The notes under the pieces: generated by a model
What the model was told of the DNA's origin: nothing
What the model saw: only the letters and a program-made list of their open reading frames with translations
The model's database searches: none
Assembly: GCF_015277855.1 (NCBI RefSeq)
Contig: NZ_CP063812.1
Coordinates: forward strand, 2,170,001-2,234,000
Reading direction: 5' to 3'
Length of the DNA stretch: 64,000 nucleotides
Source of the DNA: Microbacterium cremeum
GTDB lineage: Bacteria; Actinomycetota; Actinomycetes; Actinomycetales; Microbacteriaceae
Position numbers and translations under genes: made by a program
Part shown: positions 9,296-18,800 of the stretch, one piece after another
How positions within the stretch are numbered: position 1 is the first letter of the stretch
Layout of the letters: each line of letters starts with the position of its first letter

Positions 9296-9661
9296 TCAGT
9301 GGAAGCTGTCGCCGCAGGCGCAGCTGCCGGCCGCGTTGGGGTTGTCGATCGTGAAGCCCTGCTCCGAGATCGTGTCCTTGAAGTCGATCGTCGCACCGTC
9401 GAGGTACGGGACGCTCATGTCGTCGACGATGACCTCGACCCCCTCGAAGTCGACGGTCTTGTCGCCGTCGAGGTACCGCTCGTCGAAGTAGAGCTGGTAG
9501 ATCAGGCCGCTGCATCCGCCCGGCTGCACAGCGACGCGCAGGCGCAGATCGTCGCGGCCCTCCTGCTCGAGCAGGTTCTTGACCTTGAGCGCGGCCGCAT
9601 CGGTCAGCAGCACGCCGTGCTCGCGTACGGTCTGGTCACTCGTCAGTGCGGTGTCGGTCAT
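9296..9661 (-). CDS. erpA: A-type iron-sulfur cluster carrier/insertion protein
   Basis: HesB/IscA/ErpA-family protein of 121 residues that delivers Fe-S clusters to client proteins in the cytoplasm. The three conserved cysteines are visible: C50 in QPGGCSGL, and C114 and C116 in the C-terminal SCACGDSFH. Family members usually end CGC or CxC, so CAC is acceptable. The ATG has GGAGGAG 4 bases upstream. Monocistronic, with a -10 box at 9723 and a strong hairpin terminator. An orthologue sits near ctaC in mycobacteria as well, so the position is ancestral. Whether it is ErpA or another A-type paralogue cannot be decided from sequence alone. Confidence 0.88.
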   Translation of the reverse strand: MTDTALTSDQTVREHGVLLTDAAALKVKNLLEQEGRDDLRLRVAVQPGGCSGLIYQLYFDERYLDGDKTVDFEGVEVIVDDMSVPYLDGATIDFKDTISEQGFTIDNPNAAGSCACGDSFH

Positions 9662-9722
9662 GGCACTCCTCCGGATGGGCCGCCCGGTTCGATCGACCCC
9701 GGCCGGGCGGCGGGATGCCTCG

Positions 9723-9728
9723 ATTCTA
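9723..9728 (-). promoter_or_regulatory. -10 box of the erpA-like gene
   Basis: TAGAAT on the minus strand, about 60 bases before the ATG. It gives a leader of roughly 55 nt that carries a strong GGAGGAG site. Confidence 0.4.
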
Positions 9729-9766
9729 CGCGCGCCGGCCGCCAGGTGGCTCCGAACCCGGCGTGT

Positions 9767-11167
9767 CTACGCGTCCGCGGCGCGCGCGTCGAGCTTCTCC
9801 AGCAGCAGCGCCTCCGAGACGACGGCGTTGCGGAACGTCTCCAGGTGCAGCGATTCGTTCGGGCTGTGCGCCTTGGCGTGGGGGTCTTCCACCCCGGTGA
9901 CGAGGATCTGCGCGCCCGGGAACTCGCGCACGAGATCGGCGATGAACGGGATCGAGCCGCCCACGCCGATGTCGACGGACTCGACGCCGTACCCCTCGTG
10001 AAGCGCCTCGCGCGCGGCCGCGACCGCCCACCCGGAGGTGTCGACCAGGAAGGCGTCGCCGAAGTCGTGGTCGCTGAACTCGAGCTGCGCGCCGAACGGC
10101 GCGTGCGCGCGCAGGTGCGCCTCGATCGCGGCGTAGGCGTCGCGGGCGGTCTGCCCGGGGGCGATGCGGGCCGAGAGGACGACCGAGACCTCGGGGCTGA
10201 GGGTGTTGGAGGCGTTCACGACGCTGGGGGCGTCGATGCCGGTCACCGTGATGGACGGCTTGTTCCAGATGCGGCTGAGGATCGTGCCGCGGCCGATCGG
10301 CGAGACGCCGTCGGGCAGCCCTGCCTCGTCGCGCAGCGTGTCCTCGCTGTACGCCGGGGTGTCGGCATCCCGCTCGGTCAGTCCCGTCACCGCGACGGCG
10401 CCGCTGTCGTCCCACAGCGTCGAGAGCAGCTTCACCGTCGCCATCATCGCGTCGGGCACCGCTCCCCCGAACATGCCGGAGTGCGACGCGTGCTCGAGGG
10501 TCTTCACACGCAGCGTGAAGCGGGTGTTGCCGCGCAGCGACACCGTGAGCGCCGGGGTCTTCGCGTCCCAGTTGCCCGAGTCGGCCACGACGATCACGTC
10601 CGCGCGGAGCGCGTCGGCGTTGTCGGAGAGGAACTGCGCGAACGACCGCGACCCCGCCTCCTCCTCGCCTTCGAAGAACAGCGCCACGCCGAGGTCGAAG
10701 TCCTCGCCGACGGCGTCCTTCAGCGCCCGCAGCGCCGCGAGGTGCGCCATGATCCCGGCCTTGTCGTCGGCCGCGCCGCGGCCGTACAGGCGCCCGCCGC
10801 GCACGGTCGGCTCGAACGGCGCCGACTCCCACAGCGTCTCGTCGCCGGCAGGCTGCACGTCGTGGTGCGCGTACAGCAGGATCGTGGGCCGGCCGTTGCG
10901 TGCGGCGCGCGTGGCGACCACGGCCGGGTTGCCCTGGTCCGCCGTCCCGGGGATCGCGGCGGTGCGGATCTCGACGGACTCGAACAGTCCCGTGCCGCGC
11001 ACGAGCTCCGCGACGGCCTCCGCACTGCGCTGCACCTCAGCGGAGTCGAAACCGGGGAACGCGATCGACGGGATGCGCACGAGGGCACCCAGATCGGCGA
11101 GGGCGGCGGGGATGCCGGAGGCCGCGGCTTCGCGCACGGCATCCTGTCGGGAGAGCTCGGAGGTCAT
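9767..11167 (-). CDS. M20-family metallopeptidase (dipeptidase)
   Basis: Zinc-dependent peptidase of the M20/ArgE/DapE family, 466 residues, cytoplasmic. The metal and catalytic motifs are visible: ILLYAHHDVQPAG, GRGAADDKAG and FEGEEEAGS, followed by the dimerisation (lid) domain. Whole-length similarity in layout suggests a broad-specificity dipeptidase such as the CNDP/DUG1 type rather than ArgE or DapE. The reading frame continues upstream past the ATG at 11167, but that part lies opposite the divergent DUF3043 gene. The ATG at 11167 has a -10 box 7 bases before it and is preferred. Confidence 0.88.
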   Translation of the reverse strand: MTSELSRQDAVREAAASGIPAALADLGALVRIPSIAFPGFDSAEVQRSAEAVAELVRGTGLFESVEIRTAAIPGTADQGNPAVVATRAARNGRPTILLYAHHDVQPAGDETLWESAPFEPTVRGGRLYGRGAADDKAGIMAHLAALRALKDAVGEDFDLGVALFFEGEEEAGSRSFAQFLSDNADALRADVIVVADSGNWDAKTPALTVSLRGNTRFTLRVKTLEHASHSGMFGGAVPDAMMATVKLLSTLWDDSGAVAVTGLTERDADTPAYSEDTLRDEAGLPDGVSPIGRGTILSRIWNKPSITVTGIDAPSVVNASNTLSPEVSVVLSARIAPGQTARDAYAAIEAHLRAHAPFGAQLEFSDHDFGDAFLVDTSGWAVAAAREALHEGYGVESVDIGVGGSIPFIADLVREFPGAQILVTGVEDPHAKAHSPNESLHLETFRNAVVSEALLLEKLDARAADA

Positions 11168-11172
11168 GCGGG

Positions 11173-11180
11173 TAATCTTA
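11173..11180. promoter_or_regulatory. overlapping divergent -10 boxes
   Basis: TAAGAT on the minus strand (11175-11180) lies 7 bases before the ATG of the M20 gene. TAATCT on the plus strand (11173-11178) lies 34 bases before the GTG of the DUF3043 gene. The two promoters overlap, so RNA polymerase binding in one direction would exclude the other. Confidence 0.4.
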
Positions 11181-11212
11181 AGCGCACCCCGTCTCCCGTC
11201 CCGAGGATCACT

Positions 11213-11797
11213 GTGGCCAAGACACCTGAAGCTCCTTCGTCCAACGACGCACCGTCCGAGGGCACCGTGCTGAACGGCGTCCCCGCCGGAAAGGGCCGCG
11301 CGACCCCGACACGCGCCGAGCGGGAAGCGGCCCGCAAGCGCCCGCTCGTGCCCGACACCAAAGAGGCGAAGGCGCGCGCCCGCGCCGACCTCGCGGCTCA
11401 GCGCGAGAAGGCCCGCGTGGGCATGGCCAGCGGCGACCCGCGCTATCTGCCGGCGCGCGACCAGGGTCCGCAGCGCAAGTTCGTGCGCGACTGGGTCGAC
11501 GCCGGCTGGCACCTCGGCGAGGCGGTCATGCCGGCCATGGTCCTCGTCATCCTGGCCACGTTCCTTCCGGTCCCGGCGCTGCAGTACTACGCGTTCGTGG
11601 GCCTGTGGATCTTCATCTTCATCGTCATCGGCGACATGGTGATCACCTCGATCACCGTCAAGCGCGCCGTCAAGCGCAAGTTCGGCGCCGACAAGATGGA
11701 GAAGGGCCTCGGCTGGTACGCCGCGATGCGGACGGTGCAGATGCGATTCCTGCGCCTGCCGAAGCCACAGGTCAAGCGCGGCCAGAAGCCCGTCTGA
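11213..11797 (+). CDS. DUF3043 membrane protein
   Basis: Member of the actinobacterial DUF3043 family, function unknown, 194 residues. The first 100 residues are charged and lysine/arginine/alanine-rich (TPTRAEREAARKRPLVPDTKEAK), then comes the conserved block DPRYLPARDQGPQRKFVRDWVDAGWHLGE. Two membrane helices follow (about 105-123 and 127-147) and then a basic C-terminus. The frame is open far upstream, but GTG at 11213 with GAGGA 7 bases before it gives the normal family length. Divergent from the M20 gene. No function is assigned. Confidence 0.85.
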   Translation: MAKTPEAPSSNDAPSEGTVLNGVPAGKGRATPTRAEREAARKRPLVPDTKEAKARARADLAAQREKARVGMASGDPRYLPARDQGPQRKFVRDWVDAGWHLGEAVMPAMVLVILATFLPVPALQYYAFVGLWIFIFIVIGDMVITSITVKRAVKRKFGADKMEKGLGWYAAMRTVQMRFLRLPKPQVKRGQKPV

Positions 11798-11798
11798 G

Positions 11799-12845
11799 TC
11801 AGCCCGCGCGGCGACGCGCGGGGTCAGCGCGCGCGAGTCCGCGATTGATCTGGCGAGCCCACAGCGGCCCGCGGTAGAGGAACGCGGTGTACCCCTGCAC
11901 GAGGGTGGCCCCGGCATCCAGGCGTTCCCTCACATCGCCGGCCGTCTCGACGCCGCCGACCGAGATCACGCAGAAGTGTGCGGGGACGACGCCGCGGACG
12001 AGCCGCAGCACTTCGAGCGAGCGCGCCTTCAGCGGCGCTCCCGACAGCCCGCCCTGACCCGCGGCGGCGATGGTCGCGGGATCGGTGACCAGACCCTCGC
12101 GCGAGATCGTGGTGTTGGTCGCGATGAGTCCCGCGAGCCCCAGTTCGACGGCGAGACCCGCGATCGCGGCGATCTCGTCGTCGGGGAGATCGGGTGCGAT
12201 CTTCACGAGGAGCGGAGTCGTCCCCGCGGCATCGCGGACCGCCTCCAGCAGCGGGCGCAGCGTCTCGACGGCCTGCAGACCGCGCAGGCCCGGCGTGTTG
12301 GGCGACGACACGTTCACCACGAGGTAGTCGGCGAGCGGCGCCAGCAGCGTCGCACTGCGCACGTAGTCGGCGGTCGCGTCGGCGACGTCCACGACGCGGC
12401 TCTTGCCGATGTTGACCCCGAGGACCGCGCGGCGCGACCGACGGCGCAGCGCGCGCAGCCGTGTCGCTGCGGCCTCGGCGCCGTGGTTGTTGAAGCCCAT
12501 GCGGTTGACGACGGCGCGGTCCGGGATCAGGCGGAACAGCCGCGGACGCGGGTTTCCCTCCTGCGGGATGGCCGTCAGTGTCCCGACCTCGACGTGCCCG
12601 AAGCCGAGCGCGTGGAGGCCGGCAGCCCCCTTGACGTCCTTGTCGAATCCTGCCGCGACGCCGAAGGGCGACTCGAACGAGAGCCCGAGCGCGGGGGTCG
12701 CGAGCTCCGGAGCCGGCCGGGTGATCGCGCGGGCGGCCCACGCGAACGGCGGGACGCCCACAACCCGTATCACCGCCATCGCCAGGTGGTGCGCGGTCTC
12801 GGGATCCATGCGCGAGAGCACGGTGCGGAACAGAAGGGGATACAT
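11799..12845 (-). CDS. pyrD: dihydroorotate dehydrogenase (quinone), class 2
   Basis: FMN enzyme that oxidises dihydroorotate to orotate in pyrimidine synthesis, passing electrons to menaquinone. Class 2 is indicated by the membrane-associating N-terminal helix (YPLLFRTVLSRMDPETAHHLAM) and the 348-residue length. FMN and substrate motifs are visible: GVAAGFDKDVKG, NRMGFNNHG, VNVSSPNTPGLRGLQ and SVGGVETAGDV. The ATG overlaps the nrdR stop by one base (TGATG), so the two form an nrdR-pyrD operon. It converges with the DUF3043 gene with only one base between the stops. Confidence 0.95.
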   Translation of the reverse strand: MYPLLFRTVLSRMDPETAHHLAMAVIRVVGVPPFAWAARAITRPAPELATPALGLSFESPFGVAAGFDKDVKGAAGLHALGFGHVEVGTLTAIPQEGNPRPRLFRLIPDRAVVNRMGFNNHGAEAAATRLRALRRRSRRAVLGVNIGKSRVVDVADATADYVRSATLLAPLADYLVVNVSSPNTPGLRGLQAVETLRPLLEAVRDAAGTTPLLVKIAPDLPDDEIAAIAGLAVELGLAGLIATNTTISREGLVTDPATIAAAGQGGLSGAPLKARSLEVLRLVRGVVPAHFCVISVGGVETAGDVRERLDAGATLVQGYTAFLYRGPLWARQINRGLARADPARRRAG

Positions 12846-13333
12846 CAGGCCTCGGCGGGTTCCGCTGCGTCCGGAGTCGCGCGGCTCGCGTGATCGACAC
12901 GAAGCTGTTCGATGGCGGCTTCGAAGTCCTCGAGCGAGTCGAACGCCTGGTAGACGCTCGCGAAGCGCAGATAGGCGACCTCATCGAGGTCGCGCAGCGG
13001 ACCGAGGATCGCGAGTCCGATCTCGTTCGCGTCCAGCTGCGACGCACCGGTCTGCCGGATGCTCTCCTCGACGGTCTGCGCCAGCACGGCGAGATCGGCT
13101 TCGGTCACCGGCCGGCCCTGGCACGCCTTTCGCACCCCCGAGATGACCTTCTCGCGGCTGAACGGCTCGATCACGCCCGACCGCTTGATGACGTTGAGGC
13201 TCGCGGTCTCGACCGTGGTGAAGCGCCCTCCGCACTGCGGGCACTGGCGACGGCGACGGATGCTGAGACCGTCGTCGCTCGTGCGGGAGTCGATGACGCG
13301 CGAATCGGCGTGACGGCAGAAAGGGCAATGCAT
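12845..13333 (-). CDS. nrdR: transcriptional repressor NrdR
   Basis: Nucleotide-sensing repressor of ribonucleotide reductase operons. 162 residues: an N-terminal zinc ribbon with CPFC and CPQCGGRF, followed by an ATP-cone domain from about residue 49. The length and domain order match the family exactly. Transcribed with pyrD (one-base overlap), so a nucleotide regulator and a pyrimidine enzyme share a message. A TAGGCT -10 lies 9 bases before the ATG, leaving almost no leader. No NrdR box was found in the window. Confidence 0.95.
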   Translation of the reverse strand: MHCPFCRHADSRVIDSRTSDDGLSIRRRRQCPQCGGRFTTVETASLNVIKRSGVIEPFSREKVISGVRKACQGRPVTEADLAVLAQTVEESIRQTGASQLDANEIGLAILGPLRDLDEVAYLRFASVYQAFDSLEDFEAAIEQLRVDHASRATPDAAEPAEA

Positions 13334-13366
13334 GGCAGTGACAGCCTACGACGCGAACCGGACCGG

Positions 13367-14668
13367 TCAGTCCTGGAGCCGCACGGTGATGGCCTCGCCG
13401 TGGGCGGGCAGCGCCTCCGCCTCCGCGAGGGTCACGATCGCGTCGCGCACCGCGGCGAGGGCGTCACGGTCGTATTCGATCACCTGCTGCGGCCTGAGGA
13501 ACGTCGCCGCCGACAGGCCGGCCGCATAGCGCGCCTGGCCGCCGGTGGGCAGGACGTGGTTGCTGCCCGCGAGGTAGTCTCCGAGGCTCACCGGCGAGTG
13601 CGGGCCGACGAAGACCGCGCCGGCGTGGACGAACTCCTCCGGCCGGGGGTCGGCCAGGTGCAACTCCAGGTGCTCCGGAGCGTAGGCGTTGCTGAAGGCC
13701 GTCGCGGAGTCCGCGTCGTCGACGAGCACGATCGCCGACTGCGGACCCGACAGCGCGGCGGCGACCCGCTCGGCGTGCCGCGTCGCCGCGGCGCGTGCGA
13801 CGACCTCGTCGCGCACCCGGGCGGCGAACGGCTCCGACGTCGTCACGAGGACGGCGGAGGCCTGCTCGTCGTGCTCGGCCTGGCTGATGAGGTCGACGGC
13901 GACCAGCCGGGGGTCGGCGGTGTCGTCGGCGACCACGAGGATCTCGGTCGCGCCGGCTTCGGCATCCGTGCCCACCAGGCCCGCTACGGCGCGCTTGGCC
14001 GCTGCCACGAAGTTGTTGCCGGGTCCGGTCACCACATCGACCGGGTCGAGGCCGAGCTCGGCGACGCCGTGCGCGAGCGCACCGATGGCTCCGGCTCCGC
14101 CCATCGCGTAGACCTCCGTCACGCCGAGGAGCTTCGCGGCGCCCAGGATGACCGGGTGGACGCGGCCGCCGAACTCGCGCTGCGGCGGCGAGGCGAGGGC
14201 GATCTCGGTCACGCCGGCGACCTGCGCGGGCACGACGTTCATCACGACGCTCGACGGGTAGACGGCCTTGCCGCCCGGAACGTAGAGGCCCACTCGACGC
14301 ACGGGCTGCCAGCGCTGCACGACGCGGGCACCCGGGCCGAGCTCGGTGACGGCGGCGGCGGGCACCTGGGCGGCGGACGCCTCGCGTACGCGGCCGATCG
14401 CCTGCTCGAGCGCGTCCCGCACGGCGGGATCGAGCTCCTCGAGCGCCTCGTCGAGGTGTTCGGCGGGCACCCGCAGGTCGTGGCCGCTCACCCCGTCGAA
14501 GCGCTCGGCCTGCTCGCGCAGAGCAGTCGCGCCTCGCGCGGCGACGTCGTCGACGATGTGCGCGGCGGTCGTGAGGGCTTCTTCGCGCGCGGTGGTGGCG
14601 CGAGGAACGGTCGCGAGGAGTTCGGCGCGAGAGAGCGTGCGTCCCCGCAGATCGATCGTCCGGAGCAT
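13367..14668 (-). CDS. hisD: histidinol dehydrogenase
   Basis: NAD- and zinc-dependent enzyme that carries out the last two oxidations of histidine biosynthesis, histidinol to histidine. 433 residues, normal length. Family signatures include VPGGKAVYPSSVVMN, DVVTGPGNNFVAAAKR, DLISQAEHDEQASAVLVT and the C-terminal HEAITVR-like end (GEAITVRLQD). No other his gene is adjacent on this side, so hisD is separated from hisCBHAF or those genes lie elsewhere. The start is supported by TACCGT exactly 6 bases upstream, a leaderless-type arrangement. Confidence 0.95.
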   Translation of the reverse strand: MLRTIDLRGRTLSRAELLATVPRATTAREEALTTAAHIVDDVAARGATALREQAERFDGVSGHDLRVPAEHLDEALEELDPAVRDALEQAIGRVREASAAQVPAAAVTELGPGARVVQRWQPVRRVGLYVPGGKAVYPSSVVMNVVPAQVAGVTEIALASPPQREFGGRVHPVILGAAKLLGVTEVYAMGGAGAIGALAHGVAELGLDPVDVVTGPGNNFVAAAKRAVAGLVGTDAEAGATEILVVADDTADPRLVAVDLISQAEHDEQASAVLVTTSEPFAARVRDEVVARAAATRHAERVAAALSGPQSAIVLVDDADSATAFSNAYAPEHLELHLADPRPEEFVHAGAVFVGPHSPVSLGDYLAGSNHVLPTGGQARYAAGLSAATFLRPQQVIEYDRDALAAVRDAIVTLAEAEALPAHGEAITVRLQD

Positions 14669-14674
14669 CCGACT

Positions 14675-14680
14675 ACGGTA
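14675..14680 (-). promoter_or_regulatory. -10 box of hisD
   Basis: TACCGT on the minus strand, with a 6-base gap to the ATG at 14668. It predicts a leaderless hisD mRNA. Confidence 0.5.
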
Positions 14681-14698
14681 CCGCGGCGAGGGTCGCGA

Positions 14699-15703
14699 CT
14701 AACCGCGCGTGACGCCGGTGACGTCGTGGAGATAGCCGATGCGGCCGTCCTCGTGGCGCACGACGAACGTCTCGCCACGATCCTCGATCACCAGCGCCCA
14801 CGCCGTCGGACCGACGCGGAACACCGGGATTCCGATCTCGTCCACGACGTCGCGCTCCTCGGGGACGAGTGCCCAGAACGCCTGGTGCTGCGTGGTCGTC
14901 GCGGCAGGCTGCTCGAACGCCGTGGTCTGAGCCGTGGGCTCGAAGGCGGTGGTCTCGGCGGTCGGCTCGGCGGGCGTGGCTGCAGCCTCGCGTGCGGTGC
15001 CCTCCGGCAGCGCGTCGTCGGTCACGGCCGCGGCCGGTGCGGCGGCGCCGGAGTCTGCGTACGGCGTGCCGGCGGCCGGTGCCGGGGTCGCCGGGGCCGC
15101 ATAGTCGTTGTACACCGGCTCGGCGTCGGGGCGCGGAAGCGGCGCGGGGCGCGGCGACACCGGGCGGACCGGACGGGCGTTGCGGTGCGCGGGCACCTCG
15201 GGGCGCCCGTGGAAGTCCTGCGCGAACGGCGGGATCAGCGGTGCGAACGCGGTGAGCACCACGCCGGCGAGCATCAGGAAGAACTCGACCCAGACGACCC
15301 ACGTGCCGGGGAAGAACCGCTCCCCGGCGAGCGTGATGAAGCTGTTCCAGATCATCGTGAGCCACAGCACGGTCGAGACCGAGAAGGCCACGGAGGCGAA
15401 CTGGTCGATGCCGAGCGAGCCGACGCGGCGGATACCCTGCGGCGACAGACGGCGCAGCGCGATCAGGAAGACGGCGACCGTGGGCACGCCGATGGTCAGC
15501 ACCCAGTCGATCCCGTTGCTCCACACCGACGGGCCGCGGCCGATCTCGCCGATCACCGGGAAGAACGACACCACGAAGGCGACGAGCCACGTCCCGGCGA
15601 GTGCGACCTCCCGGATCGAGAACGGTCCGACCCCGTACTGCGGCGGCTCCTCGATCGAGGTCGCCTCCACGTCGATGTTCTCGTTCCCCTGCTCGTCCGT
15701 CAC
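14699..15703 (-). CDS. hypothetical membrane protein with proline/alanine-rich tail
   Basis: I do not recognise a named family. The 334 residues begin with a short acidic segment, then four probable membrane helices (about 30-50, 60-78, 92-120 and 126-150). A long tail of about 130 residues, rich in alanine, proline, glutamate and threonine and of low complexity, follows. The C-terminus is an ordered block (FWALVPEERDVVDEIGIPVFRVGPTAWALVIEDRGETFVV RHEDGRIG, split here only for length) that looks like a small beta domain. It starts with GTG preceded by GGAAGGGA, and TAGTAT at 15746 is a plausible -10. It sits between hisD and dnaE on the same strand. Confidence 0.7.
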   Translation of the reverse strand: MTDEQGNENIDVEATSIEEPPQYGVGPFSIREVALAGTWLVAFVVSFFPVIGEIGRGPSVWSNGIDWVLTIGVPTVAVFLIALRRLSPQGIRRVGSLGIDQFASVAFSVSTVLWLTMIWNSFITLAGERFFPGTWVVWVEFFLMLAGVVLTAFAPLIPPFAQDFHGRPEVPAHRNARPVRPVSPRPAPLPRPDAEPVYNDYAAPATPAPAAGTPYADSGAAAPAAAVTDDALPEGTAREAAATPAEPTAETTAFEPTAQTTAFEQPAATTTQHQAFWALVPEERDVVDEIGIPVFRVGPTAWALVIEDRGETFVVRHEDGRIGYLHDVTGVTRG

Positions 15704-15745
15704 GATCGTCCCTTCCGGCGGGCCGGCGGGGCCCGCGTCGTCCTG

Positions 15746-15751
15746 ATACTA
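15746..15751 (-). promoter_or_regulatory. -10 box of the hypothetical membrane protein gene
   Basis: TAGTAT on the minus strand, about 42 bases before the GTG start. The leader includes a GGAAGGGA ribosome-binding site. Confidence 0.35.
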
Positions 15752-15779
15752 CTCACGGCGTATGAGACGCCGATGAGAC

Positions 15780-15802
15780 CACGTGCGCGTCGGGCGCACG
15801 TG
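15780..15802 (-). terminator. probable terminator after dnaE
   Basis: Perfect 9-bp stem CACGTGCGC/GCGCACGTG with a 5-nt loop, 22 bases past the dnaE stop. No clear T-tract follows, so it may act weakly or simply mark the transcript end. Confidence 0.4.
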
Positions 15803-15824
15803 TCTGCAAGGCTCACGCGGAGCG

Positions 15825-18800
15825 TCAGCCGAGGCACTGGGGCCCGAGCAGGCCCTTGAGCTCTCCGTAGAGGTCGGGCGTGATCCGCACCGTGTGCGGC
15901 ACCTCGAACACCTTCGCGACGGTGCCGCTGTGCAGCTTCACGGTCACCTCGGTGTCGCCCTTGTGACGCTGCAGCACCTGCAGCAGCTCGCCCACGACAC
16001 CCTCGCTCGCACGCCGCTCGGGCATGAGCAGCACGAGGCTCGAGGCATCGTCGAGCGCGCCGAGATCGGGACTGAACGCGGACTGCGCGTGCAGGTTCAT
16101 CCCGTCATCGCGTCGCGACACCCGGCCTCTCACCACGAGGATCGAGTCGGCCTGCAGCATCGGCGAGAACTCGGTGTAGGTCTTGCCCATGAACATCACC
16201 GTGATCTCTCCGTCGAAGTCCTCGACGGTGATCATGCCGTACGGATTTCCGCTCTGCTTCGCGACGCGATGCTGCACGCTCGTCACCAGCCCGGCGATGG
16301 TGACCTGCTCGCCGTCCTGGACGTCCTCGCTCGCGAGCAGGTCGTGGATGCTCGTCGAGGCGTGCTTGGCGAGCTGGATCTCCAATCCCGCGAGCGGGTG
16401 GTCCGACACGTACAGGCCGAGCATCTCGCGCTCGAACGCGAGCTTGTCCTTCTTGGTCCACTCCGGACGCGGCGGGACCTTCGGGGGCGCGACCTCCTCC
16501 GCGGCGTCGTAGAGGCTGTCGAAGTCGAAGCCGATGGCACCCTGTGCCTCATTGCGCTTCCGGTCGACGGCCGCCTCGGTGGCATCCTCGTGGATCTCCA
16601 GCAGCGCACGCCGCGTGTCGCCCATCGAGTCGAACGCGCCGGCCTTGATCAGCGACTCGACGGTGCGCTTGTTCGCGACGTGGATCGGCACCTTGTTCAG
16701 GAAGTCGTGGAACGACGAGAACTTCTCGTCGTGGCGGGACGCGACGATCCCGTCGACGACGTTCGCACCGACGTTGCGGACCGCGCCGAGCCCGAACCGG
16801 ATGTCGTCTCCGACGGCGGCGAAGTACCGGATCGACTCACTGACATCGGGCGGCAGGACCTTGATGCCCATGCGGCGACACTCGTTGAGGTACACCGCCA
16901 TCTTGTCCTTCGAGTCGCCGACGCTGGTGAGCAGCGCCGCCATGTACTCGGCCGGGTAGTGGGCCTTGAGGTACGCCGTCCAGTACGACACGAGGCCGTA
17001 CGCGGCCGAGTGCGCTTTGTTGAACGCGTAGTCGGAGAACGGCAGCAGGATGTCCCAGAGCGCCTTGATCGCGTCGTCGCCGTAGCCGCGCTCCTTCATG
17101 CCGCCGGAGAAGCCCTCGTACTGCTTGTCGAGCTCGGACTTCTTCTTCTTTCCCATCGCGCGACGGAGGATGTCGGCCTGCCCGAGCGAGAAGCCCGCGA
17201 CCTTCTGCGCGATCGCCATGACCTGCTCTTGATAGATGATCAGGCCGTAGCTGATGTCGAGGATCTCTCGGAGCGGCTCTTCGAGCTCTGGATGGATCGG
17301 CGTGACGGGCTGCTGACCGTTCTTGCGCAGCGCGTAGTTGATGTGCGAGTTGGCACCCATGGGTCCCGGGCGATACAGCGCGATCACGGCCGACACGTCT
17401 TCGAAGTTGTCGGGCTTCATCAACCGGAGGAGCGATCGCATCGGACCGCCGTCGAGCTGGAACACGCCGAGGGTGTCTCCCCGCGTGAGCAGCTCGTAGG
17501 CGGCACGGTCGTCGAGGGCGAGGTGCTCGAGATCGAGTTCTTCGCCCCGGTTCATCCGGATGTTGTCGAGGGCGTCCGAGATGATCGTGAGGTTGCGCAG
17601 CCCGAGGAAGTCCATCTTGATCAGACCGAGCGCTTCGCACGACGGATAGTCGAACTGCGTGACGATCTGGCCGTCCTGCTCGCGGCGCATGATCGGGATG
17701 ATGTCGAGCAGCGGCTCGCTCGACATGATGACGCCCGCGGCATGGACGCCCCACTGACGCTTGAGTCCCTCGAGCCCGAGGGCCCGGTCGAAGACCGTCT
17801 TCGCCTCGGCATCGGAGTCGATGAGGGCTCGGAACTCGCTCGCCTCTTTGAATCGAGGGTGCTGCGAGTCGTACATGCCGCTCAGCGGCATGTCCTTGCC
17901 CATGACGGCGGGCGGCATCGCCTTGGTCAGCCGCTCGCCCATGCTGAAGGGGAAGCCGAGCACGCGGCCGGCGTCCTTCAGCGCCTGCTTCGACTTGATG
18001 GTGCCGTACGTGACGATCTGCGCCACGCGCTCGGAACCGTACTTCTCGGTGACGTAGTCGATCACCTCGCCGCGGCGGCGGTCGTCGAAGTCCACATCGA
18101 AGTCGGGCATCGAGACGCGGTCGGGGTTGAGGAAGCGCTCGAAGATGAGGCCGTGCTCGAGCGGATCGAGGTCGGTGATGCGCATCGCGTACGCGACCAT
18201 CGACCCGGCACCGGATCCGCGACCCGGACCGACGCGGATGCCGTTGTCCTTCGCCCAGTTGATGAAGTCGGCGACGACCAGGAAGTAGCCGGGGAACCCC
18301 ATCTGCAGGATGATCCCGGTCTCGTACTCCGCCTGCTTGCGGACCTTGTCGGGGATGCCACCGGGGTACCGGTAGTGCAAGCCCGCCTCGACCTCCTTGA
18401 CGAGCCAGCTGTCTTCGGTCTCGCCGTCGGGGACGGGGAAGCGCGGCATGTAGTTGGCGCTGGTGTTGAACTCGACCTCGCAGCGCTCCGCGATGAGCAG
18501 CGTGTTGTCGCACGCCTCCGGGTGCTCCCGGAAGATCTGGCGCATCTCCTGCGCGGTCTTGATGTAGTAGCCGTCGCCGTCGAACTTGAAGCGGTTCGGG
18601 TCGTCGAGCGTCGAGCCCGACTGCACGCACAGCAGCGCGGCGTGCGCATCGGCCTCGTGCTGGTGCGTGTAGTGCGAGTCGTTGGTCGCGACGAGCGGGA
18701 TGTCGAGATCCTTCGCCAGCCGGAGGAGGTCGGTCATGACACGGCGCTCGATCGAGAGACCGTGGTCCATGATCTCGGCGAAGTAGTTCTCCTTGCCGAA